Of a stretch of 14,441 bases of DNA, positions 6,756 through 13,141 are shown one piece after another. A program made the translations under genes and the position numbers. Within the stretch, counting starts at the first letter, position 1. Every line of letters starts with the position of its first letter. Source of the DNA: CF-161 sp035259145 (GTDB lineage: Bacteria; Chloroflexota; Dormibacteria; Dormibacterales; Dormibacteraceae); NCBI GenBank assembly GCA_035259145.1, contig DATFWQ010000086.1, positions 1 through 14,441 of the forward strand, written 5' to 3'. Under the pieces are notes generated by a model. That model made no database searches, was not told where the DNA came from, and was given only the letters and a program-made list of their open reading frames with translations.

Positions 6756-7003
6756 TCGAGTCGGTCCGTTAGTGGAAGGAGTGCAGGCAGCACCCGGCCG
6801 CCCGCCAGTCGCTCCGACTGAGCGCCTGCGGCAGCTCGACGAGAGCCAGGGCCGCCGCCGCGACGGGAGAGTCCTCATCCAGGCTCCGGACCCGTGACCG
6901 CCCGCCACGGGTACGGGGCGATTCCTTTTCCAGGCGCCGGTGGTCTGCATTGTCGAGAGCTTCGGGTGCACTCCCCGTCGGCGCCGCGAAGCGAAGATAG
7001 GTG

Positions 7004-7010
7004 AAGGGAG
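7004..7010 (+). promoter_or_regulatory. Ribosome binding site deciding the hydrolase start
   Basis: AAGGGAG lies 6 bases before ATG 7017 but only 3 bases before the alternative GTG 7014, favouring ATG 7017. Confidence 0.6.
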
Positions 7011-7016
7011 CACGTG

Positions 7017-7940
7017 ATGACCGGAAACGCGCCCGTCGGAGACACGGTGAAGCCGAGCAGGCAGTCCGAGGCGGTCAGGAGGCACTGGCAGATCGCGGCC
7101 AACGGGCGGCCAGATGGCGAACGACCAGACGATGAGTCGTGGGGAGACCTGACCGCCGAACCGCGCGAGGTCGACTACATCGAGACCGAGGCGGGCGGTC
7201 GGCCCGCGATGTGGGCGATACCGAAACGCAGCAGCGCGGACCGGGTGCTGCTGTGCATCCACGGCGGAGGGTTCGTCAGCGGCTCGATCTACACGCATCG
7301 CAAGTTGTTCGGCCATCTGGCCAAGGCGACCGGCGTGCGAGCGCTGATCGTGAACTACCGGCTGCTGCTCGAGGGTGGTGCGTACCCGGTGCCGGTGGAC
7401 GAGGTGGTCGCTGCCTACCGGTGGCTGCTCGATCAGGGAATCGCTGCCACCCACATCGCGCTTGCCGGCGATTCGGTCGGCGGCTGGCTGGCGGTCGCCG
7501 CGCAGCTGCGTGCCCGGGAACAGGGCGTGCCGCTCCCAGCCGCGGCGATGCTGATCTCGCCCGCGGTCGACATGGAGGTCAACGGGGAGTCATATGAGAC
7601 CAACCGGGACAAGGACCCTCTCTTCAAACGGGAGTTTGTGCGCATGCTCGTGCGGAACTTCCTGGGCAAAGATGCCGATCCTCGTGAACCGCTGGCCAAC
7701 CCGCTGTACGCCGACCTGGGCGGCCTCGGCCCGGTCTACGTCCAGGTGGGCGGGGACGAGGCGCTGCTCGACGACGCCCGCCTGCTCGACGCGCATGCCA
7801 GGAACGCCGGCGTCGACGTGCGGCTCGACGTCTTCCCCGGCATGCTGCACGCCTTCCAGATGGCCGCCGGCCGAGCACCGGAGGCCGACGACGCGATCCG
7901 CAGGATGGCCGGCTGGGTACGGCCCAGGCTCGGCCTGTGA
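7017..7940 (+). CDS. Alpha/beta hydrolase, HSL (hormone-sensitive lipase) family esterase
   Basis: The 307-residue cytosolic protein has the HSL-family layout: an N-terminal cap region, then HGGGF (82-86) forming the oxyanion hole, GDSVGGWL (151-158) with nucleophile Ser153, GGDEALLDD (245-253) with probable acid Asp247, and GMLHAF (275-280) with catalytic His278. It should hydrolyse small esters or lactones; the substrate cannot be read from sequence. The nucleophile elbow has Val where GDSAGG is usual. No signal peptide is present. The sigma-factor gene begins 20 bases after the stop (or overlaps it by GTGA at 7937), so the two are probably co-transcribed. Codon use is strongly G/C-ending, like the neighbouring sigma gene. 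Confidence 0.93.
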   Translation: MTGNAPVGDTVKPSRQSEAVRRHWQIAANGRPDGERPDDESWGDLTAEPREVDYIETEAGGRPAMWAIPKRSSADRVLLCIHGGGFVSGSIYTHRKLFGHLAKATGVRALIVNYRLLLEGGAYPVPVDEVVAAYRWLLDQGIAATHIALAGDSVGGWLAVAAQLRAREQGVPLPAAAMLISPAVDMEVNGESYETNRDKDPLFKREFVRMLVRNFLGKDADPREPLANPLYADLGGLGPVYVQVGGDEALLDDARLLDAHARNAGVDVRLDVFPGMLHAFQMAAGRAPEADDAIRRMAGWVRPRLGL

Positions 7941-7960
7941 GGCCCGGCCACAGGGCAACG

Positions 7961-8968
7961 ATGACGATAGAGCGGTCAGACGAGTTCGTCCGGAGTACCG
8001 AGCCGTTCCGGCGTGAGCTGCTGGCGCACTGCTACCGGATGCTCGGTTCGGCCGACGAGGCCGAGGATCTCGTGCAGGAGACCTACCTGCGCGCGTGGCG
8101 GTCCTACGGCACCTTCCAGGGCCGGTCGTCGCTGCGCGCCTGGCTCTACCGCATCGCCGGCAACGCCTGCTTGACCGCGCTCGAACAGCGCGGTCGGCGG
8201 GCGCTACCGTCCGGCCTGGGCGGTCCCGCCGACGACCCCGACGCTCCACCTGGCCTGGCCGACCCCGACGTGCCGTGGCTGCAGCCGATCCCGGACGCGC
8301 AGGTGATCCCCGAGTTGCAAGACCCCGCGACGATCGTTGCCGGTCGCGAGAGCCTGCGGCTCGCGCTCATCGCCAGCCTTCAGTACCTGCCCCCGCGGCA
8401 GCGAGCCGTGCTCCTCCTACAGGAGGTACTCGGCTTCCCGACCGCCGAGGTGGCGACCATGCTCGGCACCTCGACCGCAGCGGTGAAGAGCGTGCTGCAA
8501 CGAGCCCGCGCCCGGCTCGAGGCCGTGGCACCGGCACCAGACTGCATCGTCGAGCCCACCGAGCCGCGCGCCCAGGCGCTGCTCGGCGAGTACATCGCGG
8601 GATTCGAGAACGCCGACACCGCGGCCCTGGAACGAGCGCTGCGCACCGATGCCGCGATCGAGATGGTCGGCACTCGCACCTGGTTCTCCGGCCGTGCGAA
8701 CTGCCTGCGTTACCTCGCGCACGTGATCGGATCCCCTGGGGACTGGCGGGTGATCCCCACCTTTGCCAACGGCCAGCCCGCCGGAGCCGCCTACTGCCGC
8801 GAAGGTGACGGAATCCATCACGCCTTCGGACTCGGCATCCTCACGGTCACTTCCGCCGGCATCGCCCGCATCACCGTCTTCGGCGGCGGTGCCGACTTGG
8901 TGGCGAAGTTCGGCCTTCCGCCCAGCCATCCGGGACCGCGGGAATCTATGCACGTGTCCGGTCCGTGA
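7961..8968 (+). CDS. ECF-type sigma factor with C-terminal SnoaL-like domain (SigG/SigJ-like)
   Basis: The 335-residue protein starts with sigma region 2 (about 14-80: LLAHCYRMLGSADEAEDLVQ, then WLYRIAGNACLTALE). A linker with the DVPWLQPIPD segment (103-112), characteristic of SigG-like factors, follows. Region 4 is about 131-190 (YLPPRQRAVLLLQEVLGF, then a helix-turn-helix). Residues about 200-320 form a SnoaL/NTF2-like extension that in related factors controls sigma activity in place of a classic anti-sigma. It directs RNA polymerase to a regulon that cannot be inferred here. ATG 7961 matches the family N-terminus (MTxERxDEF). GTG 7937, overlapping the hydrolase stop, would add eight residues. 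It is probably in one operon with the hydrolase. The 3' end overlaps a minus-strand frame by 151 bases. Confidence 0.92.
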   Translation: MTIERSDEFVRSTEPFRRELLAHCYRMLGSADEAEDLVQETYLRAWRSYGTFQGRSSLRAWLYRIAGNACLTALEQRGRRALPSGLGGPADDPDAPPGLADPDVPWLQPIPDAQVIPELQDPATIVAGRESLRLALIASLQYLPPRQRAVLLLQEVLGFPTAEVATMLGTSTAAVKSVLQRARARLEAVAPAPDCIVEPTEPRAQALLGEYIAGFENADTAALERALRTDAAIEMVGTRTWFSGRANCLRYLAHVIGSPGDWRVIPTFANGQPAGAAYCREGDGIHHAFGLGILTVTSAGIARITVFGGGADLVAKFGLPPSHPGPRESMHVSGP

Positions 8969-9204
8969 AGGCCGCCGCTCGGCTCCACGTTGAGCAGCCC
9001 GTACGGCTTCGCGAGGAGGGTCCTGAGCCCGTACCCGAGGAGCAGGACGACCAGCACCGCATCCTGGCCGAGCGGAGTCAGGGCCGTCCACCACGAAATG
9101 GGCCAGCGCTCCTGCTTCATGTCAGGCCGGGGCTGCGGCCAGCCTTCGTCGAGGTGCTGGAGCAGGAGGAAGCCGATCAGCCCGTAGAACGGGACGAACC
9201 CCAT
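8818..9204 (-). CDS. Small membrane protein, possibly truncated or run-on at its 3' end
   Basis: The frame encodes up to 128 residues. Two hydrophobic stretches, FVPFYGLIGFLLL (3-15) and DAVLVVLLLGYGL (48-60), suggest two membrane passes separated by a Trp/Pro/charged loop. The ATG at 9204 overlaps the TGA of the broken ECF sigma frame (TGATG), a usual sign of translational coupling. The hydrophobic character extends upstream of this ATG in the same frame (AIPQWLGWV), so the true N-terminus may lie earlier or the upstream gene may be shifted again. The final 50 or so residues are antisense to the SigG-like gene and do not look like natural protein, suggesting the native stop was lost at a junction. 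No family recognised. Confidence 0.45.
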   Translation of the reverse strand: MGFVPFYGLIGFLLLQHLDEGWPQPRPDMKQERWPISWWTALTPLGQDAVLVVLLLGYGLRTLLAKPYGLLNVEPSGGLHGPDTCIDSRGPGWLGGRPNFATKSAPPPKTVMRAMPAEVTVRMPSPKA

Positions 9205-9751
9205 CACCCAGCCCAGCCACTGGGGAATCGCTGGCGGCGCCGTGGCCCGGAGCTGGACCGCCGCCTGGCGGCGCGGGCGCGGACCAGGAGCGTCTCGGTG
9301 GCGTGGAGCGTGCGGCCCAGTTGTTCGGCGACCTCGGCAACGGGCAGCCCGTCCAGGTAGCACAGGGTGAGGGCGAGCCGGTGTGGAGCCGAGAGCCGCG
9401 ACAACGCGGCATGAGCCGCCTCGGCATCGAGCCAGTCGCCCCACGGATCGTCGAGCTCCCCCACGGCCAGGTCGGACGCGGCCAGGCTCCGCTGGTCCCG
9501 GGCGACGCGTCGCCAGTGGTCGACGAGCTTGTGGCGCGCAACCCCACCAGCCAGGCCACGGTCACCTCGGGCGCGCCGTCCCGCCTCGTTGTCGCCACCG
9601 CCGCCATGAAGGTCTCCGCCGTCAGGTCCTCGGCCACCTCTGCGCTGCCGCAGCGCGGCAGCTGGTAACCGTAGACCTGGGGTAGCGCCCGATCGTAGAT
9701 CGTCGCAACGGGATCGCCGCCGAAGGGCTCTGGTGAGTTGCCCACATTCAA
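9204..9751 (-). pseudogene. ECF sigma factor broken by a frameshift
   Basis: The N-terminal part, from TTG 9751 (or GTG 9745), encodes sigma region 2: YDRALPQVYGYQLPRCGSAE, then VAEDLTAETFMAAV and VTVAWLVG. The continuation VARHKLVDHWRRVARDQ, then region 4 (LSAPHRLALTLCYLDGLPVA and VAEQLGRTLHATETLLVRAR), lies in the adjacent frame and ends at TGA 9204-9206. The switch falls at the CCCC run 9542-9545 on the plus strand (GGGG in the gene). One additional G would restore a continuous protein of about 180 residues, normal for a compact ECF factor. It is either a real inactivating deletion, a phase-variable or slippage site, or a homopolymer sequencing error. It is followed by the overlapping membrane-protein frame. 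Confidence 0.8.
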
Positions 9752-10090
9752 TCATCGTCTCGGAAGCACGAGCTCCGAACATCGGCAGCCGAGACCGATC
9801 GAGCCTGAGCCCGGCCCGGTCGCCCCGTCACTGCCCCGGGGATCTCGGGCGTGAAGGCGGAACGCGCGTTCGCAGGGGTCAGCATCCGACGACAAGTTGA
9901 TCGAGAGCCGCCCGCACCCCGGGCGCCGGGGCAAGGAACAACGTTCGAAAAGTATCCACGATGGCCCGCCATTCTCCAACTCGGCTTGGCACCGCCGGTC
10001 AAGTAGTGCATCGGCGGGAAACCCACGCGCTCTCCCCAGCTATGTCCGCCCTTCAAGCTGCGGGCCACTGCAGCGGTCGAGTGGCGTGCA
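9752..10090. other. Gene-free stretch of about 340 bp containing repeat copy B
   Basis: No intact gene seen. It lies between the 5' end of the broken ECF sigma gene and the 3' end of the beta-lactamase-like gene, both on the minus strand, so it should contain the sigma promoter and the lipoprotein terminator, but neither is evident. Bases 9897-9966 are copy B of the diverged repeat, with an ATGGC-CC-GCCAT palindrome at 9961-9972. Confidence 0.5.
9897..9966 (-). repeat. Diverged repeat, copy B
   Basis: Same orientation as copy A at 6488-6556, with a nearly identical 24-base core at 9943-9966. On the minus strand it reads GHRGYFSN, then PCPGAR. After a one-base shift it reads VRAALDQLVVGC and a TGA, paralleling copy A's PGPELRTVFEQLADG. 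The indel relative to copy A and the shift needed to keep protein similarity point to a decayed gene fragment. Confidence 0.6.
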
Positions 10091-11170
10091 TCAGCGGGAT
10101 GACAGCGCCCAATCGTCTAGTCGCGATGTGACTTGCTCGAGCTCGTTGAAGCCGTCCAGGTTGGTCAGCACGATCACCACCGCACGATCGTCCGGAAACC
10201 TGTCGATGTCGCTGATGAAACCAGGTATGCTGCCGCCGTGCCTCACGCGGCTATGGCCCCTGATACTGTCTATGAACCAGCCGTTCGCATACTGCTGACC
10301 GACGGCTCCAGTTGAAGCAGCATTGCGCATCAATTGAGCCGATGTTCCGCCGCCTAGCAATTGGTCTCGGTAAAGCGCCTGGTCCCAACGATAAAGGTCA
10401 CCGACAGTCGAGTACATCTGGCCCGCACCGTAAGCCCACGAGAGGTCCAATCGATAGGCTGGTCCGAGAGTGCCTCGTCGCGTGTAGCCGAGTGCCTCGC
10501 GCGGGATGGACTGGCCCTGGTCGATGCCGGTATCGCGCATTGCCAACGGGTCGAAGATCTGAGTTTTAAGAAACTGCGTCAGGTTCGTTCCCGACTCTCT
10601 CTCGACGACCAGGCCCAGAGCCGCATAGCACACGTTGCAGTAAAGCCATTCAGTCCCTGGCCGACTGAGTAAAGGCCGCTCGCCAGCCTGGGCCACCTGC
10701 TCGGCCGGAGTCACCGGCTGATAAAAACGATCAGGGGCGTCGCTTTGGTCGTATGGGTAGTTTTCGATGCCTGCCGTGTGGTTGAGCAGCTGCTGGATCG
10801 TGACCTGCTCCCAGGCCTGGGGACAGGGTGCAAGATGAGCGCATACCGGGTCGGAGACGTGGAGATGGTTCCGCTTCTCAAGCATCAGGATCGCCATCGC
10901 CGTGAACTGCTTAGAAACTGATCCAATGCGGAACCGTGTTGTTGGTGTGTTAGGGGTTCGAAGAGCTCGATCCGCCAACCCGAATCCACCCTGGAGAAGC
11001 ACTTTGCCTTGCCGTGCGACCAGCACCGATCCCCCGAAGAAGTCGTGATTGGCCAGGCGATTAAGGGTTGCAGACTCCGTATCCGCAGATGACGTCTTGG
11101 CCGCAGTGGAGCAGCTGGCGCTGACGATAGCTGCCAGGAGGACTAGCGTAAGCAGGCGCATCCCTCTCAT
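10091..11170 (-). CDS. Beta-lactamase-family serine hydrolase, predicted lipoprotein
   Basis: The 359-residue protein opens with a signal peptide (MRLLTLVLLAAIVSASC) ending at a lipobox-like SASC with Cys20, so it is probably exported and lipid-anchored. The class C beta-lactamase/PBP-like fold (Pfam Beta-lactamase) shows all three catalytic motifs: S84-V-S-K87 (GSVSKQFT), Y177-C-N179 and H311-G-G313 (RHGGSIPGF). QQLLNHTAGI (126-135) and WAYGAGQMYST (245-255) are also typical. Such proteins include D-aminopeptidases, esterases and PBP4*-like peptidases, so antibiotic resistance should not be assumed. ATG 11170 has GAGAGG 11 bases upstream; ATG 11161 has no usable site. Codon use is less GC-biased than in the hydrolase/sigma pair. 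It is divergent from the APH gene. Confidence 0.93.
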   Translation of the reverse strand: MRGMRLLTLVLLAAIVSASCSTAAKTSSADTESATLNRLANHDFFGGSVLVARQGKVLLQGGFGLADRALRTPNTPTTRFRIGSVSKQFTAMAILMLEKRNHLHVSDPVCAHLAPCPQAWEQVTIQQLLNHTAGIENYPYDQSDAPDRFYQPVTPAEQVAQAGERPLLSRPGTEWLYCNVCYAALGLVVERESGTNLTQFLKTQIFDPLAMRDTGIDQGQSIPREALGYTRRGTLGPAYRLDLSWAYGAGQMYSTVGDLYRWDQALYRDQLLGGGTSAQLMRNAASTGAVGQQYANGWFIDSIRGHSRVRHGGSIPGFISDIDRFPDDRAVVIVLTNLDGFNELEQVTSRLDDWALSSR

Positions 11171-11314
11171 GGCTTTATCTGCCTCTCGTTCGTTCTCTTG
11201 TGGGATGAACGCGTGTGACCGCCGGGCTGGTCGCTCTGGATCGGCAGGTGTCTAGGCGGATACCGGTGGCCGGCCGGGCGGTGTGCCACGGCCGATCATT
11301 GCGCTTCAGTAACT

Positions 11315-11437
11315 GTGCAGGGATCAAGCGGAGGCGAAACAGATGAGCGCCCGTACGCGGACGAACGGGACCTTTACCACCTGAGGACCATCGGCTGGGC
11401 CACAATCGAGCGCGAACGCTCGTGCATTATCCGGTGA
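11315..11437 (+). CDS. Possible 40-residue ORF upstream of the APH gene
   Basis: From GTG 11315 the frame encodes 40 residues, including YADERDLYHLRTIGWATIER, with a natural-looking charged/aromatic composition. It stops at TGA 11435-11437. That stop overlaps a GTG (11434) in frame with the APH gene, a GTGA arrangement also used at pgl. It could be a leader peptide coupled to APH translation or the remaining tail of a lost gene. No ribosome binding site precedes the GTG and no family is recognised. Confidence 0.35.
   Translation: MQGSSGGETDERPYADERDLYHLRTIGWATIERERSCIIR
11407..11422 (+). promoter_or_regulatory. Hairpin at the APH start region
   Basis: CGAGCG (11407-11412) and CGCTCG (11417-11422) form a perfect 6-bp stem with a CGAA tetraloop, and the last base is the first base of GTG 11422. 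In mRNA this would sit directly on the most upstream start codon, which may favour GTG 11434 or 11440 as the real start. Confidence 0.35.
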
Positions 11438-12207
11438 GGGTGCCATCGATTATCCAGCAGATAGCTGAGCGGGAGACCGTTAGGCCCGTATGGGAAAACG
11501 AGTTGGGAGGCCGCACCTTCGCAGTCGGGACTGGCTCAGCGCTTCGTTTCGTCAAGTGGGCGCCGGTGGGGAGCGGCATGGACCTTCAAGCTGAGGTGGT
11601 CCGCCTCCGGTGGGCCGCCGCTTTTGTTCGCGTGCCCCGAGTCATGTATCACGGCCTCGACAAGGAAGGGTCTTGGATCGTTACGACCGCGGTCCCCGGC
11701 GAGAACGCGGTCAGTGATCGGTGGAGAGCCGACCCAGCGACAGCGGTGACCGCGATAGGGCGTGGCCTCCGGGCCATGCATGACGGCCTCCCGGTCGCTG
11801 CATGCCCATTCTCGTGGTCGGCAGAAGACCGCATCGCCGATGCTCGCCGGCGAGCGGCCTCCGGTTGTCTCCTGCCTGCCCGATGGCACGCCGTCCATCA
11901 ACCACTCGGCGTCGTTCGGGCCCTGGAGCTGGTGGCCGATTCGCCTGACGTTGACAAGCTCGTCGTGTGCCACGGCGACGCGTGCGCTCCCAACACGCTG
12001 TTGACCGACGGCGGCACCTGCTCCGGCCACGTCGACCTCGGTGCAATGGGCGTCGCCGACCGCTGGGCTGATCTGGCGGTCGCCACCTGGAGTGCCGAGT
12101 GGAATTACGGCCCGGGCTGGGAGCGATTGCTTCTTGACTCGTATGGCGTCTCCCCCGACCCTCACCGAACCCGCTATTACCGCCTCCTTTGGGACCTCGA
12201 TCCCTGA
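11422..12207 (+). CDS. APH(3')-like aminoglycoside phosphotransferase family protein
   Basis: This is a kinase-like cytosolic phosphotransferase of up to 261 residues, the normal size of APH(3') enzymes. The order of features fits: PVWENELGGRTFAVGTG near 22-38, RFVKWAP with ATP-binding Lys45, AIGRGLRAMHDGLPV (111-125), the catalytic loop CHGDACAPN (183-191) with Asp186 and Asn191, and VDLGAMGVADRWADLAVA (204-221) with metal-binding Asp205. The C-terminus DPHRTRYYRLLWDLDP ends like full-length family members. In characterised members the substrate is the 3'-hydroxyl of kanamycin/neomycin-type aminoglycosides, but chromosomal homologues in soil bacteria may act on other metabolites. GTG 11422, 11434 and 11440 are possible starts; none has a well-spaced ribosome binding site. 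Confidence 0.88.
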   Translation: MHYPVRVPSIIQQIAERETVRPVWENELGGRTFAVGTGSALRFVKWAPVGSGMDLQAEVVRLRWAAAFVRVPRVMYHGLDKEGSWIVTTAVPGENAVSDRWRADPATAVTAIGRGLRAMHDGLPVAACPFSWSAEDRIADARRRAASGCLLPARWHAVHQPLGVVRALELVADSPDVDKLVVCHGDACAPNTLLTDGGTCSGHVDLGAMGVADRWADLAVATWSAEWNYGPGWERLLLDSYGVSPDPHRTRYYRLLWDLDP

Positions 12208-12214
12208 GGAGGCC

Positions 12215-12231
12215 AATCGCGCTCCGCGATT
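12215..12231 (+). terminator. Terminator-like hairpin after the APH gene
   Basis: AATCGCG (12215-12221) and CGCGATT (12225-12231) form a perfect 7-bp stem with a 3-base loop, 8 bases after the APH stop. The A/T pairs at the base continue into only one more T, so it is a weak intrinsic terminator. It lies between convergent genes and could serve both strands. Confidence 0.5.
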
Positions 12232-12320
12232 TGTAGTCACCCAGATCTCCAGCGGCCCGGCACGGCGGGTTCCGAGTCGATACTGGGCCGGTATCAACGG
12301 CGCAGCAGAGCGCGCGCGCG

Positions 12321-13115
12321 TCACGAGCCTGCTTCAGGTGGGTTGAACTCCGCGCGCCACGCCTCCAGAGCCTTCACGAAAGCTTCACGGGCGCGCTTCT
12401 CCTCTTCGCGGTGCCTGGCCGCGGCCTTGTAGTCCTGCGCGGTTATCGCCTGCTCCTTCATGGCTGAGATCCGTCGCATGTCGAGAAGGCGTGCCAGGAT
12501 CTCCGTGCCGGCCGGGCTACTCACGATCGACTCCAGCACGTGTTCGAGGGCGAACGCAGACGATCCCCTGTCAGCGGCAACCTGCTGGGCACGCCGCATG
12601 AGCTGCTGCAGCTCGGGCTGCATGGGCGGCGGGCCGGCGGTCGATGCGGCCGTCCGCTGCGTGGGTTCTGCTGCGCCCTCATGGAGCAGACGTTGGATCT
12701 CGGCGCGCGCTCTCGCCTCGGTGACGCCCAGGTCGACGAGGACGTGGGCGGCGACGCCCTCGCCCTCGATCAGCAGGCCGAGCAGGAGGTGCTCGGTACC
12801 GACGTAGTTGTGACCCATGCGCTTGGCTTCCTCGAAGGAGATCTCGATCACCTTCTTGACCCGCGACGTCGGGATCATCTGCTGGATGATGATCCGCTCG
12901 TTGCGGCCCAGCACCGACTCGATCCTTGCCCGGACCGTGGCGAGATCGATCGCGAAGTTGCGGAGGACGACGGCGGCGAGTCCCGCGTCCTCACGCATCA
13001 GACCGAGCAGCATGTGTTCGGTCCCGATGTAGCTGTGATGGCTTCGCTCAGCCTCTGCCTGGGCCAGCGTCAGCACCTTCTTGGCACGCTCGGTGAAGCG
13101 CTCGAACGGATACAT
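12321..13115 (-). CDS. Stand-alone Clp N-domain protein with C-terminal UVR motif, no AAA+ module
   Basis: The 264-residue protein begins like ClpC. Clp-N repeat 1 is residues 1-70 (FERFTERAKKVLTLAQAEAE, IGTEHMLLGLM), and repeat 2 is about 83-146 (VKKVIEISFEEAKRMGHNYV, GTEHLLLGLLIEGEGVAA). A third, degenerate repeat-like stretch is about 166-212 (MRRAQQVAADRGSSAFALEH). The C-terminus (about 213-252) is a charged helix with a UvrB/UvrC-type motif (MKEQAITAQDYKAAARHREE). ClpC also has Clp-N repeats and a UVR segment, but here no Walker ATPase domains follow. It may bind substrates, adaptors or arginine-phosphorylated proteins, or compete with ClpC. ATG 13115 is fixed by a strong ribosome binding site (AGGAGGT, 6-base spacing). 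The open frame extends upstream to 13439, but that part belongs to other genes. Confidence 0.9.
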   Translation of the reverse strand: MYPFERFTERAKKVLTLAQAEAERSHHSYIGTEHMLLGLMREDAGLAAVVLRNFAIDLATVRARIESVLGRNERIIIQQMIPTSRVKKVIEISFEEAKRMGHNYVGTEHLLLGLLIEGEGVAAHVLVDLGVTEARARAEIQRLLHEGAAEPTQRTAASTAGPPPMQPELQQLMRRAQQVAADRGSSAFALEHVLESIVSSPAGTEILARLLDMRRISAMKEQAITAQDYKAAARHREEEKRAREAFVKALEAWRAEFNPPEAGS

Positions 13116-13121
13116 CTCGGG

Positions 13122-13128
13122 ACCTCCT
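13122..13128 (-). promoter_or_regulatory. Strong ribosome binding site of the Clp-N/UVR gene
   Basis: AGGAGGT on the minus strand, 6 bases before ATG 13115. It decides this start over the longer frame beginning at 13439. Confidence 0.8.
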
Positions 13129-13141
13129 CGCTGGGTAGATG

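Larger units (their letters stand above)
6340..7016. other. Gene-poor stretch of about 680 bp with relic-like fragments
   Basis: No intact gene is supported here. It contains one copy of a diverged repeat (6488-6556), a hairpin-forming inverted repeat (6729-6755) and two minus-strand stretches with protein-like composition. One is around 6488-6690, including GHRGHFSN. The other ends at a TAA at 6769-6771 and reads SPVAAAALALVELPQAL. The last bases before 7017 hold the ribosome binding site of the hydrolase gene. Open frames crossing this area are long only because GC content is high. Confidence 0.5.

Noticed and set aside
6582..7454. Minus-strand open frame of 290 codons
   Set aside because: Its first half is antisense to the hydrolase and the whole has no coherent domain; only short stretches in this area look protein-like.
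8095..8808. Second open frame inside the SigG-like gene
   Set aside because: Arg/Ala/Pro-rich shadow frame; sigma regions 2 and 4 are in the other frame.
10007..10099. Direct repeat TGCATC(G/A)GCGGGA at 10007 and 10087
   Set aside because: Only 13 bases with a mismatch, and the second copy overlaps the stop of the beta-lactamase-like gene; no supporting structure.
10978..10996. Partial match to the tRNA-Ser 3' end (CGAATCC then ACCCT), considered as an attachment site
   Set aside because: Short, contains a deletion and lies inside the coding sequence of the beta-lactamase-family gene; most likely chance.
11536..12324. Minus-strand open frame of 262 codons
   Set aside because: Antisense to the APH gene, which has full catalytic motifs; no recognisable domain on this strand.
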